Assembly (NCBI GenBank): GCA_954871525.1
Contig: OX940865.1
Location: 12,352,606 to 12,416,605 of the forward strand
DNA from: Parietaria judaica
Taxonomy: Eukaryota > Streptophyta > Magnoliopsida > Rosales > Urticaceae
Direction of reading: 5' to 3'
Length of the DNA: 64,000 nucleotides
In this document: positions 34,401-46,495 of the stretch, piece by piece
Layout of the letters: the number at the start of each line of letters is the position of its first letter
How positions within the stretch are numbered: the first letter of the stretch is position 1
Translations under genes and position numbers: made by a program
The notes under the pieces: generated by a model
The model's database searches: none
What the model was told of the DNA's origin: nothing
What the model saw: the letters and a program-made list of their open reading frames with translations, nothing else

Positions 34401-37400
34401 CTAGACCACTCGTTATCTTGGGCTTACTCGTAATTTAAATGAGGGGAGGAGTAATGTTACGGATCCGTATTGTGATAAGACTAACCAAAAGCGGATCTGT
34501 AACTCTGACCACGGGCATGGGCCAGAAATGGCCCAAGGAGGAGCTAGCCAATACCTAGGATTAGGCTTTTTAAATTAGGTCTTTTAATTATTGTTATTGT
34601 TAAGTTATTTCCTGATTAAGTTTGTTTTCCGTTTATAGTCTTGACATCTTGTCACGATTGAACTATAATTGGGTACTTTGGTTTATGAAAACAATCAAAA
34701 CCCAAGTAAGAAAATTCGGGCGCCCTCAAGAAAAAGAGTGGCTGAATTTTGGTTGAACCTTTGTTTGGAGAATTCTTGTTTTTGTGCATTTTATTGTTCG
34801 TCACACGTTCCTCATTTGACGTTTTCACGCTCACTCCTCAGGTCGCAATCATTCCAAATTGTAGCATTTTGGCGGCTGTTGGCCAGAAGATGGCAAGTAC
34901 TCCTGGAGTTAGTGCTACTCTTTTCAATGCACTTGCAAAGGTTAGGGACTCCATACTTATGTATAATTAACGTAGAAAATAAGTCTAAAATATTTTTCAG
35001 TTTGAAAATGATAGTTTATAGCTTTGTAGAGCGATTGCATGATCTAATTGTGGCTGAATGGAAATTTAATTGTTTTTCTTACTCTCTTTTTTTCATTTTC
35101 ACTTGCAGGCTAATATCAATATTCGTGCCATAGCTCAAGGTTGTTCCGAGTATAATATCACCGTGGTACTAAAGCGAGCAGATTGCATCAGGGCTCTACG
35201 AGCTGTCCATGCTAGATTCTATCATTCAAAAACGACCATCGCTATGGGAATTATTGGACCTGGACTGATTGGTGGCACATTACTTGATCAATTAAGGGAT
35301 CAGGTGCTTTCTTTATACCTGTGTTGTCTATTTTCTCCTTTCGTTTTATTCAGCGACTCGGCTTTGCTATTTAGCTAGTATGTTATGCTCTAATTTTGGC
35401 TGAAAGCCGCTTTTTAGCATGAACAGTAGTACCTGTTTATAGACACATGAAGGAGGAGTCTGTTCTATACGTGTAATGCCACTTTTTTTTTTTTACAGGC
35501 AGCGACACTAAAGGAAGAATTCAATATAGATTTGCGTGTTATGGGAATAACTGGGACAAATACAATGCTTTTGAGCGACGGGTAATTTTAAAGGGATTTC
35601 ATTCATATTTTGTGAAATTATTTGAATAATTGAACTTATTTATAGCTCTCGGCAACACTTGGTGCTCTAAACTTCTATATTGTCTTGTTTTTCAGGGGCC
35701 TTGACTTGTCTAGATGGCGAGAAATTCAGAAGGAAGAAGGAGAAGTTGCTGACATGGAGAAATTTGTCCAACATGTTCAAGGAAACCATTTTATTCCAAA
35801 CACGGTTTTCGTAGACTGCACGGCTGACTCTGTTGTTGCTGGCTATTACCATGAATGGTTGCGAAAAGGAATTCACGTTGTCACTCCAAACAAAAAAGCA
35901 AATTCAGGACCACTTGATCAGGTGCCAACGTTTTCCGTCAAATAGTGTTGTAATACGGATTGCATCTGTTTTTGTTCCATTAGTTTAATCATATTTTAGT
36001 TCTGAAATTTTTTATGTAAGTACTTGATTATTATTTATTAAAATAGTACGACAAAACTTTTTAAAAACTACCCATTGTGAGAGTAAAAAATACACACAAT
36101 GGGTTGTTCTTAAAAATGTTTGACACAAAATGGGCAATTCGTTTTAACCCAATTATTTATAGTCATTTTATAGGATTATGTCTTGTTATTTTAACTTTTA
36201 AGTATGTGTTTTGGTCTCTGCCTCTCTGGAAAACCTTGTTCAAGATTCCCGTTAGCTTGTAATGTTTTGTCTATTTAAGAGACCAATTAATCGTAAATTA
36301 GTGTAGTTTCTCTCTAAAATTTAAGGTAGGCACTTTAAGTATAGTACTCACTCTGTCGCAATGTTTTCTTTTTGTTTAGTATCTGAAGTTGAGAGCCCTT
36401 CAACGGCAATCGTATACACATTACTTCTACGAAGCCACAGTCGGAGCTGGTCTCCCAATCATTAGTACACTGCGAGGTCTTCTTGAGACCGGAGACAAAA
36501 TATTGCGTATTGAAGGCATCTTCAGGTCCGTCTGAAGCGAGTCGCCGATGTTTCAAAATTGACCCTTAATGTCCCGTTTGACATAACCTTTCCTTGTTTG
36601 TGCAGTGGAACCTTAAGCTACATCTTCAACAACTTCGTAAGTGGCCGTACTTTTAGTGATGTGGTGGCTGAAGCAAAGGCGGCAGGTTACACCGAGCCGG
36701 ATCCAAGAGACGACCTGTCTGGAACCGATGTTTGTAGGAAGGTATAGTAAAAAACCAAACCGATATTTCAAAAAATGTCACATTTATTAAATTATTCATA
36801 GTTTAATTGTGCTTATTAGGTTAATTAATTACGTCGTGCTATTTTTTAACTACCTAATGGGTCCTTCAGCCTATATAATTTTAATGTTTTGGCCGGGCCA
36901 ATTAGGTTGTAGTGCTTTGTCTATTTACGGGGTGGTTAATCATGAAGCGAAGCCAAAACATTATGGTAAAATTTAGATAGCTTTGTCTCTCCGTAGGATA
37001 CTGCTGTGGACGGACTAGGCTTGTTAGAAGTGAGGCTTAGAAATGAAATCAACGGCCCCGATTATGAGACCGAATTTTGGATCGTAAGACAATACAATAT
37101 GTAATTACCAGAAAAGAGAACCAAATTGATTTCCAATTTAAGGGCAAAGCCAATTCTCTCTCTAAAATCCTTCTACATAACTAAGTCTTAAGACTATTTT
37201 TCCCTTAATGGAATAACAGGTACAATCTACTAGATTTGTTCTGAAATTCAACTAAATTATCACTTGTATGCTTCTTGAAAATGCTTCTAAAGTAAATATG
37301 TTATTGCAGGTCATAATTCTGGCTAGAGAATCGGGTATGAAGCTCGAACTCTCGGATATCCCTGTTGAAAGCCTCGTACCCGAGCCCTTACAAGTAAGAT

Positions 37401-37903
37401 CCGGTGTTGCCAATCACGCAAGATTACTTGACTACCAAGTTTCACCATCTGTATTGATAATTACAACTAATTACTTATCGCAGGCTTGTGCTTCTTCCGA
37501 GGAATTCATGCAAAAGCTGCCCGATTTCGATAACGACTTGGCGAACAAAAGACAGATCGCCGAGGATGAAGGAGACGTGAGTATCTCTTTCATAAACAGA
37601 TCTGAATGCTATATTCTTACCCCTATCGGCTTATGTAAACTTTGCTTGCTTGTGAAGGTATTGAGATATGTCGGAGTGGTGGACGTGGTTAACCAGAAAG
37701 GGGAAGTGAAGCTGCGAAGGTACAAGAAAGACCATCCTTTCGCCCAACTCTCAGGTTCAGATAACATTATCGCTTTCACAACGACGAGGTACCAAAAGCA
37801 GCCTCTCATAGTCCGCGGGCCCGGTGCCGGGGCGGAAGTGACAGCTGGCGGAGTCTTCAGTGACATTCTGAGGCTAGCCTCATATCTCGGTGCCCCGTCA
37901 TAG
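31405..37903 (+). CDS. AK-HSDH: Bifunctional aspartokinase / homoserine dehydrogenase, plastid
   Basis: 18 exons: 31405-31535, 31725-31792, 31880-32254, 32332-32420, 32657-32960, 33071-33123, 33203-33420, 33621-33708, 33957-34070, 34842-34940, 35109-35303, 35499-35581, 35696-35921, 36380-36525, 36606-36741, 37310-37393, 37484-37576, 37658-37903. They give 915 residues, the normal plant length. It catalyses the first and third steps of the aspartate pathway: aspartate to aspartyl phosphate, and aspartate semialdehyde to homoserine (Thr, Met and Ile supply). Order: Ser/Arg-rich transit peptide (about 1-80), kinase domain with KFGGTCVG and TIWTDVDGVYSADPRK, ACT domains in the middle (GMAGIPGTA, ANINIRAIAQG) that mediate Thr feedback, then dehydrogenase with nucleotide fold IIGPGLIGGTLLDQL and the TPNKKANSGPLDQ and TEPDPRDDLSG segments. 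It is convergent with PTD. Confidence 0.98.
34350..34800. other. Probable LTR or TE-derived insert in AK-HSDH intron 9
   Basis: The 771-bp intron contains a stretch beginning near TGATAGAGCCCAAATATA that is non-coding and less AT-rich, with a promoter/leader-like tail. Clean ends and target duplication were not found. Confidence 0.3.
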
Positions 37904-38277
37904 AAGAACTCATTCAAGGGTAGCAAGTATTATATTACCCTAACATTTCGAGTTTATGGTAAGACTTAGTATTGTTTTTCTGAGGCGGGATTGTTTCGAC
38001 TGTAACGGCTAAGTTAAACACGTGCTTGCAGTTTTGTGATCGCATACAGTTTTAGGTATCTCTAGAAAATGTGATGTTTCGAAATTTCTCGAAAAATAAA
38101 AGAGATTTTGCACATGCATCGTAACGGCAATACCCCGATAAAACTTCATTTACACTTTCGTTTGCTTACCTTGTAGAAACCGCGGTAATGCCACAGAAGA
38201 ACATAGATAAAGAACCAATTAAGCCTTTACATTAAATTCTTTAGTGATGTTCAGAGATTGATCAGCAGTTCCTCTCA
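37904..38277. other. Convergent 3' ends of AK-HSDH and PTD
   Basis: 374 bp shared by the two 3' UTRs. AATAAA-like sequences appear near 38095 on the plus strand. No other feature. Confidence 0.6.
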
Positions 38278-40723
38278 TCAATTGATCTTCGAGCTAAGGT
38301 AAAATTTTGGATCACGGAAGAACCTGAAAATCAACTCGGCTTTCTCGGCCGACAGATCCGTCGTTTCGAGAATGTACTCCGTCGATGCTTTGTTAATCGC
38401 TTCAATCGAGCCGATAGCTTGATTAAGCTGTGAGAATAATAGTCAATCAGATGTCATAAAGATGTCAATTATGCCCCCTTATGCATATATGATTTCCTAG
38501 CGGCAAATGTGAAGACTATTCTCCGAATTCGGTACTAGAATAAAAAATTACAGGGGTGGTCTAAGACTCTTAGTTCTGAAAATGAACTTATTTTTTTAAT
38601 GCAAAACTAGCCAAATCCAAAAAAGCTTAACAAATCTGCAAGCGTAGGTATAATTACATATATAATAATCTGTCAATAATTTAAAGAAATTTCCAACAAA
38701 AATAATGACAAGAGCGAAGCAGTTACCGAGTTTGCATCATGACTGTCAATGCCAGGAATTGATGTAGCCACTTTCAGGAACACTTCCACGCTTTGCACTG
38801 CTTCTTTCCTCTTCATAAAAACAGAAAATGAAGTATAATGAACAATGAAAAACTTGGTCCCGAACCCCCGTTTTGATCCGGGGCTTTTTTTCTTTTTTAA
38901 GAAAAACTTGGAATCGATACGGTTTAGTATAATTTATTTATTTAAATTAATATATTCGACTTTAGTTTGGAGTGTTATTTATTCTTATTGCATCTAAAAT
39001 TTTAAGTTTGGAGCATGTTTTATTTTGAGTTGTATCATTTTTTTTATAACAGTTTGGATAAACTGTGTTCACCCTGATTAATTATTTTAAAATTAATGGT
39101 CCTGGTTTCAGACTAAAAAAAAGGCCAAAAGCCGGGTACCCGGTCATTGCCTCTAGGTAAGATTGCGGATTTAAGCAGCACAAGCTAACCTCGGACTTCA
39201 GTTTTATTGTCGCATCTTGTCGTTTGCAAACTGCAAATCGTAGAAAATAGATGTCTGAACTCTGAATAAACTCATGAGAATGAACCCAAAAAGAAAAAAA
39301 GAAAAAAGAGACGTACCTCCGAGAGAGTGAGCAATCTTTACAATCTTTTCAAATCCCATCTCTATGTCCCGAACTGGTACAAATGTTGGCTTTCCAAGCT
39401 CCATCTCGTATCTGCAATATATATACTTATATTTAACTTTTTCCCTTGATTTTGTGCTCTATTTTTCTACAATTACCAAATCTACCAATGGAGGTAAGAG
39501 CTGTAAAAGGTAGCATGAAATTATTTGGTCCCAACTCCTGAGATCATCTCATCTCGAAAATTACGATTGCGAAATGAGATTTAAAACGCTTCAAAGATCC
39601 AGCACAGAGTCGCCCTCAAAACTATTAAAAGGCTTCGAGGATCCCAAACATGAATGGTCTTGATCATATTTATTACTACTAAATAAATATATAGTTTCGT
39701 CAAGGGCTTCCAAAACTTTATTATGCTAAGAACCCGACAAACTCAGAGCCAACCCTTATCGAACCGAACAAATACAATACACAAAATGCTTCCTATTTAT
39801 AACGGAAGGTAAATATTATCCACACTCAGAATCTTCACATATATACTTTGTTTTACACGCATTTAACAGAATCTTCACGCATTCAATCAGTAAGAACTCA
39901 GAACTATAGACAATGAACTAGTTAGTTTCTCTTACTTGAAGTAAGAACGAGCAAATGATTGATGTTCCTCCATGTTCCTCAGGGCAATCACAATGTATAC
40001 ATGCGCAAATTGTATCTTCAATTTCTTGATTCTGTATAAAGAGATACACAAACATCAACACACAGAAATCACCAACACCAGCATAAGCCTAAGCAGTAAC
40101 CTCGCGAAGATCGGAGACACGTTGCCGGAGTCCCAATTCGTCACTAACATGAAGGCCACGGAAAGTCCGCCGCAATTGAAGATCAGATCCTGCAGAACCG
40201 CGCAGAAACTCAGAGCTCCGTCAGGATCAGGCGGAGGAGTTTGAACTTAATTACCGGGGCGATGGCGACAAAATTGAGACGGAACGAGTTCGCGGCGAGG
40301 AAGGCGGAGACGAAGTTGATGAAAGACGGATGTTGCTCTTCTCTCCACGCCTTGCTCATCATACAAACACCTGCAATTCCTGTTCGGAGAAAAGAAGAAG
40401 AAGAAGAAGAAGAATCACGATCGCTTCTTCATTTCTGAAAAAAAATTGCATCGGTGAACTTGATTCCCTGAGATTCCTTCATAGTTGATCATCAACATTC
40501 AACACTAAGGATCATCGAGATTTCTGTGAAATGAGAAAGCTCTTGGAAGTGCGACGAGAAAATTCAGTGAGGGAGAGAAAGATTCCGTGATCAGATTACC
40601 GAATCTGAGGTCATAGCTATGGATTTGATGAATCAAGCAGACAAGAAGAGTAAGAACAGAGAGAAGACGAGAAAGAGAGAGTGATGTACCAGAATGGCTG
40701 AGCTCGGATTGTGAATTCGCCAT
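38278..40723 (-). CDS. PTD: PARTING DANCERS homologue, ERCC1-like meiotic crossover factor
   Basis: Eight exons: 40690-40723, 40255-40379, 40101-40189, 39936-40031, 39317-39411, 39190-39230, 38727-38810, 38278-38427. All phases agree, giving 237 residues. PTD pairs with the XPF-like SHOC1/ZIP2 protein and promotes class I (ZMM) crossovers in meiosis. The central domain (about 12-150) is a nuclease-like fold without an active site, with [28 protein letters not shown] and [18 protein letters not shown]. The C-terminal ~80 residues form a helix-hairpin-helix region ([16 protein letters not shown]), as in ERCC1. Identification rests on recalled family conservation across these blocks. Exon 2 has two possible acceptors 9 bp apart (before 40379 or 40370). 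A foldback transposon lies 89 bp upstream of the ATG. Confidence 0.9.
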
Positions 40724-40756
40724 GTGCGAAGCGGGAAAGAAACTGAGCTTTCTAGC

Positions 40757-40795
40757 ATGAATTTATATATATATCTATATATATATATGTGTGTG
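40757..40795 (-). promoter_or_regulatory. TA-rich core promoter of PTD
   Basis: The minus strand carries (CA)n then ATATATATATAGATATATATATAAATTCATG about 35-75 bp upstream of the start codon, between the coding region and the transposon. It is the only TATA-like sequence before the insertion. Confidence 0.5.
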
Positions 40796-40802
40796 TGTTA
40801 TA

Positions 40803-40811
40803 ATGTAATAA
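40803..40811. repeat. 9-bp target site duplication ATGTAATAA (left)
   Basis: Exact partner at 41800-41808. Confidence 0.95.
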
Positions 40812-41799
40812 GGGTAAACTGCGGCTAATGTACCTAATGTTTGATTTTGTGCGAATTATGTACTCAATGTTTATTTTCAGCGGCTAATGTACCCAATGTT
40901 TGATCTGTTAGATATTTTTGAGTTTTCCGTCAGTTGACCGTTAGAGAGTTATTCTCCTCTTTATGTACACTTTTCGTATTTTTGACATAACTCGCTCATT
41001 TTTTGTCCAAATTTTATGCACGGCCTATAGTTGGAAAGAAAGAGATAGATATACAAATTTGGTGTTTTAATTTTTGTAAAATAAGTTTTATAACAATACG
41101 AAATTTCAAATACAACGTAAAAGTGGACATTAGTTTAATGCAAAATATTTGTTTCGAGCAAATTTTAATATACTTAATGACTTTTTTTCATGAAACGTAA
41201 AAGCAAAAAGTTGTAGATAAATGTTTTATCTTTCCAACGGATGTTTATTTATAAATTTTTGACAAAAAATGAGTGAGTTATGCCAAAAATATGAAAGATG
41301 TGCTGTGAAATAATATTTCATATTTTTGGTATAACTCACTTGTTTTTTATCCAAAATTTATAAATAAACACCCGTTGGAAAGATAAAACATTTATCTATA
41401 ACATTTTTCTTTTACGATTCATCATAAAAAGTCATTAAGTATATTAAAATTTGATGAAAAAAATATTTTGCATTAAACTAATGTCTAGTTTTACGTTGTA
41501 CTTGAAATTTCGTATTTTTTAAAAACTTATTTTACAAAACTTAAAGCACCAAAGTTATAGATCTATCTCTTATCTTTCCAACCATAGGTCGTGCATAAAA
41601 ATTGGACAAAAAATGAGTGATTTATGTAAAAAATACAAAAAGTTTCATATAGAGGAGGATAACTCTCTAACGGTCAACTGACGGAAAACCTACAATTATC
41701 TAACGGATCAAACATTGGGTACATTAGCCGCCGAAAATAAACATTGAGTACATAATCCGCACAAAATCAAACATTGGGTACATTAGCCGCAGTTTACCC
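40812..41799. mobile_element. Non-autonomous Mutator-like foldback element (988 bp)
   Basis: The ends GGGTAAACTGCGGCTAATGTACC and GGTACATTAGCCGCAGTTTACCC-type inverse are flanked by an exact 9-bp duplication. The inverted arms extend nearly to the centre (about 41300): the block CGGTCAACTGACGG near 41675 mirrors CCGTCAGTTGACCG at 40929, and the AACTCGCTCATTTTTTGTCC block mirrors GGACAAAAAATGAGTG near 41604. It is one large imperfect palindrome with about 490-bp arms. No transposase. Confidence 0.94.
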
Positions 41800-41808
41800 A
41801 TGTAATAA
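41800..41808. repeat. 9-bp target site duplication ATGTAATAA (right)
   Basis: Exact copy of 40803-40811. Confidence 0.95.
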
Positions 41809-42135
41809 TGTCTCCTTTTACATTTTTGTCCTCTATTTTCATAGTTTAGTAACATGAAAATATTTGACAAAAAAAAGAGAGATTAATTTATATACGAAAA
41901 TTTTACATAACTTTTCACAAGAGACAAACACATAAAATTGAGATTCATGAAGTAACTGCAGATTTTTGGTATTATTTGTTTTTATTAATCTTAGAATAAA
42001 ACTTAAATTCATTTTGAATAATGAAAAATTGAGAATGAAAGTAAAAAGGGTTGAAAGCTGAAGATATATTTGGCGGTAACGTTTATCATCACCTCGTAAT
42101 TTTCTGTTTGGTTACCGAGAAAGTTGAAGTGGAAA
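41809..42135. other. Promoter and leader region of the 42136 gene
   Basis: AT-rich, no further feature. The upstream limit is the foldback element. Confidence 0.5.
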
Positions 42136-43427
42136 ATGAAGGCAACATCAACAGTCTCCACTTCCAGCTCCGCCCCAGCTTCGAAGCGCCTTCTCTTCGA
42201 CCGTCGTTACGGATGGGTGTAATCCTCTCTCTCTCTCTCTCACTCACTTCGACGGGATTATAATTCGGAGAAAATAAACGTTTTCTTTTCCGATTGCATT
42301 ACAGGATCGACGAGTGGAAGGACCCATCGGAAGAAGCCCTCTCTGGTAGCCGAGGAATGTTAGTTTCTTTTTTCTATTATGGTTTAATGGAGTGTTTTTC
42401 TTGAAGGAGACAAGTTTATTAGTTTCTTCTCGATTAGGGTTTTACTGATTGTGATTTTGTTATGCGAATTAGGTTCTGCATAGTGCCTCTCGCCAGAGCT
42501 CTGCTGAACATCACTTCACAATCGGTATGTAATCTACGAGGCCATTTTTGCGGTTTTCAAAATCCGAATCCGGAATCGAAATTGTGGTTCCGAGAAAAAT
42601 TATACGATGGAAGAAGAAATGTAGACATTTTTACTTTGTTGGGTATATAGTTATAGGTTTTGCTCGAGATCTTCAATCTCCCTATTATGGGTTATTGAGA
42701 TTACAATTTTTCTTGAAGATCTGTGTTGGGTTATACTGTCGTGCTTATACGATTCGGGAATAGTTATTTCCTGATACATTCCCGTACTTAGATAAATTTA
42801 TCAAAGACGGGACGCGTCATTGGGCCCAGCGACTAGCATGCTCGGTCTCATGAGTGGAGCGTCTTCATTCTCGTTAATGGAGATAATCTTTTAACCAAGT
42901 AAACTTGGTTAGCTTTTGGTGTTTCCCGTTCCATTACTACGGCTCCTGTCACTAAATCTCGATCACGTGCCGTATCGGTTCCTTAATTCAAACTCATCTC
43001 TAAATTTAAATATTGTCTCATAACATTGAGTTTGGTTATTTGTTCGTTTATGTAAAATCTTTTCTCAGTTCTTATGCCATATTCAATCTTTTCGCTTTAT
43101 TTTCCTTGATGTATGTGGCTGCCATTTCGAGTGTGATGCGGGAGGAACGCTGAGCGCCTCTGGGAAAAGAACGATGAAACTCCGTTTACACCTATTTAGT
43201 TTGTAACTCTCTAACCCTTCCATTTCTATCTGCAGATCAATGTTGCAGCTAGCTCAGCGGTGAAAGCGCTTGAAAAGCCGGAGCTGTTTTTGCCTCAGGG
43301 ACTCCAAGCCAATCTAAGCAACGAGCTTCATAAAATCCGGGACTTCGGTAATATTTTCCAGAAAGCAACTGTTTATTCTGACGAGGATGCACGTTATAAT
43401 TCGGAAGCCCAAGTAGGAAAGCAGTAA
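42136..43427 (+). CDS. Small conserved plant protein of unknown function
   Basis: Four exons (42136-42218, 42305-42358, 42473-42524, 43236-43427) encode 126 residues, with splice phases consistent throughout. The N-terminus is Ser/Thr-rich and basic (MKATSTVSTSSSAPASKRLL), which could be an organelle-targeting segment. A compact conserved-looking block follows: FDRRYGWVIDEWKDPSEEAL, then RGMFCIVPLARALLNITSQS and INVAASSAVKALEKPE. The C-terminus is charged and less patterned. I recall similar uncharacterised proteins in other plants but cannot assign a role. A CT repeat lies just inside intron 1. Intron 3 is 711 bp and partly GC-richer than the other introns. Confidence 0.72.
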
Positions 43428-44300
43428 ATTACTGGTTGGTTGTCTCAGCTTTGAACATTTAAGGAGTGTTCATGGAACATTATGAATTATTTTTGTGCAG
43501 TTCAAGTTAACTTAGTGGTATCTGTGTTTTTGTTGATGATAGAAAGTCTATTCAGTTTAGTAATTTATAGGAATAATAATTATGGCATAAGAATGCAATT
43601 TTGTACTAAGTGTGCCGACACATTCTTAATCTCGTTTTTTAGTTGTGATAGTACCCAAAGATCACAAAATAATGTTGAGGTCCTATACTGTCCATGTCAA
43701 TTTATATTCATACAGTCTCTAATTTAATAAAAGCACTCAAAATTTAATTTTTGGAGTTTAATCATAGAGTTACATATCCTAATTGAAAAGATTTTGAAAT
43801 ACAGTATTCGATTTATTATTTATCAAATACTGACTCGAAAACCCATTTGTTAAGCTCTTCTTAAAGTTCTTGAGGAAAAAAACAATCTGGCTTTGGGCTA
43901 ATTGGTTTGACTAAGCTCACTGTTTGACTGTAAAAAAATAAACATAAATAAGTTTGGATCTTATGTATATAAATAATTCAAATATGCAGTAAATTGATTT
44001 TCATGTATATTAAGTTAAACTTTCCGGGGCTAAAACTATAAAACAAATCTATGATGTTCAGGAAAAAATAGAAAACCCACAAAATGCTCAAATAACATCT
44101 AATGTTTAAAAGAAATGTCCATAGTTTTATAAAATTTATTTATACCCATTAATAAATTTGTTTGGACTATATTACCCCTATTATTAGTTATTGGTTATTA
44201 ATTTTCGTTTATTTAGTATTTATTAATATTTTTTTTCGAAATTGATTTCCTATAATTATGGTAATTGATAATTTCTTTATTTATTTAAAAAAATTAAATT
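43428..44300. other. Intergenic; no gene seen
   Basis: 3' UTR and AT-rich DNA without supported features. Confidence 0.6.
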
Positions 44301-44439
44301 ATGTAGTTTGACGGGTCAAAACCCATTCATTCTCTTCGAATATTCAAAATCCTGCTCTTGCTCGACCTCGACCTTTTCTCTCCAAATTCTCTTCAATTAC
44401 CTCTCATCGTTCTCCATGCTCATATTCTCCATGGACCGC

Positions 44440-44640
44440 TTCAAGCTCGGCAAGAAGAAGACGATCCAGAGCTTGGTCTCCTCTCCAATGGCGGATACCT
44501 GGGCCTCGACGAGCTCCACCATCGCCTCCCTCATGTTCGCCTAGGCCATCATCTGCCAGTACAGCCCCCACGAGGCTCGCCCATCGTCGAGAACCTCAAG
44601 CTCCGCCTCCGCGACTACCTCAACCCGTCGATGTTTTGTG
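44440..44640 (+). pseudogene. Relic of an AAA-ATPase N-terminal domain (BCS1/AATP1-like)
   Basis: A GC-rich island in AT-rich DNA encodes ADTWASTSSTIASLMFA, a TAG stop at 44542-44544, then AIICQYSPHEARPIVENL in the same frame. This resembles the start of plant BCS1-like AAA-type ATPases (the region before the ASD domain), where the stop position is normally Trp or similar. Nothing of the ATPase domain follows; the sequence dissolves into AT-rich repeats after about 44660. There is no intact gene. A chance resemblance is possible for so short a stretch. Confidence 0.5.
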
Positions 44641-44664
44641 CTCGACGTGCAAGAGATTTTGGGC

Positions 44665-45060
44665 TAAGTACCTAAGTATATTGGTAATTACAGTTACGAT
44701 TACCTAATTGCAGTTTTGTAATTAAAATTACCGAATTAGAATTTTGTATATAAAGTTACAGTTTGATAAATACGATTACCGAATCGTAGTTTTGTAATTA
44801 TAGTTACAGTTTTCGTATACAACTTCGTAATTAAATTTACAAGTACATTATTCATTACACTTTTATATTTATAGTTACTAGTATCGTATAGATGATTACG
44901 AATTTTATGCGTTTCGTATGTATAGTTACAACTTTATAAATGTAGAACTCTTTCGAACATACATACGTAAATATTATTACAGTTTCGTATATATAGTTAC
45001 AACTTCATAATTGTAGAACTCTTTCGAAAATACATGCGTAAATATATATGTAAATAGAAT
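44665..45060. repeat. Degenerate interspersed tandem repeats (GTAATTA-AGTTAC motif)
   Basis: Units such as TTTTGTAATTA(A/T)AGTTACAG and TTTCGTATATATAGTTACAAC recur roughly every 25-35 bp. Toward the right end a ~75-bp unit is duplicated: AGTTACAACTTTATAAATGTAGAACTCTTTCGAACATACATACGTAAATA near 44925 and again, slightly diverged, near 44996. Confidence 0.75.
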
Positions 45061-46495
45061 AAAATTAAATAAGTATAGGGAGATTAGTAATTAATTTATA
45101 ATAAAAGAAATAAATTATATTTAAATAATGTGGTGAATCCTTATTGTTGCTATAATTAAGGATGATTAATTATTTGTTAATTATTTGATATTTAAAAAAA
45201 TAAAGGTATATTAGTCCATATTTCAATTAGTTAGTAGTTCTAATTACCAAAAATAAATTTGGATATTTTTTTAAAACCTTGAGTCACAAATGGACATTTC
45301 GATCATTTACCGAGGAAAAAATGACGTTGAATATTCTGTTTTGATGTGGAATAATTCGTTATGGTTTATTTACTACCATTAATATATATATATATAGGAA
45401 ATATAAAGAGGACGACGTGGCACTCTCTTTGCCACACTTTTTTTTGGTGATATTAGTTTCTTTCTACCCCCATTCACATCACAAAGAGAAATTGGCATTC
45501 ATGCTGATATAATTTACTCTATGAATTTTACATTATAGATTTTCATAAAGCTGCATAAAATTATTATTTTTTAAATGTTAATTTGAGCGTCACAAATGAT
45601 TAAATTGAGAGTATTTCTAATATTTAGTTACCGATTACAATTAGTGTACTAAATTATGAGATTTTTCTTACTCAGTTAAGAAGTCAAATCCTTAAGCAAT
45701 ATTACGAAGATGGAAGTTTAAAATGATGAAGTTCCATTATAAAGGTTAGCAAAACCTAGAATTACTTTATAAATAATGTTTAATACATCATAATCTAATA
45801 GAAAGTCTATAATAAATATTAGACTCAATTACATGCTTTAAATGTGGTATATTTTTTCTTGTCAATTTATTTACACTAAATATTTCTTGTACTTTCTGAT
45901 TTTGATCCGTGTATTTTGTGTTTTTAGTTCAAAATTTTAGTAAAAGATTATTTAGTTCTTGGCATGGCCATGGATAATTCTAATTTGCAGAAAACTAAGT
46001 AAACTGTAAATATTTTGCCACAATAATATTACTTTAAGAATGTGACGTAGATAGAGAGTTTAGGATTTATGTTAGAGGTCAGGTTACTTGTCAGTAGAGT
46101 TTAATCGAGTCAATGAATTAAAATCGTTTAGAGAGTTCGATATATAATTAAATTTTTTATAAATAAATTCAATTAAAAATGATTTTCAAGAATTATTATG
46201 TATTCATATTACAATTTTTTAAAACGATGAGCGTATGTGTCGATTTTATACAACATGGGTCGATAATTCAACACGTAAATGTTGTAGAGAGAGACACACA
46301 CACTACTCCTTCTTGTTCTGGTCGCTTCCAAAATCCACAGAAACAAAGGAAAATAAAATAAAAATAAAAATAAAATAAATAAAAAGAAAGATAATAGAGA
46401 AAATGAGCGTGACACTCTCGAATCCACACATATGGCAGTGAAGGAGGAGCAGGACTCTTCTTCACTCCTATCCTGCGCCCCTCCTCCCCCCTAAA
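45061..46495. other. Intergenic and VTT gene promoter
   Basis: AT-rich. The last ~60 bp before 46496 are C/T-rich leader. An A-rich purine run (AAAATAAAATAAAAATAAAAATAAAATAAATAAAAAG) lies at about 46349-46385. No gene. Confidence 0.55.

Noticed and set aside
40429..40505. Possible additional exon upstream in PTD intron 1
   Set aside because: No frame connects with conserved sequence; exon 1 (40690-40723) joins exon 2 in phase without it.
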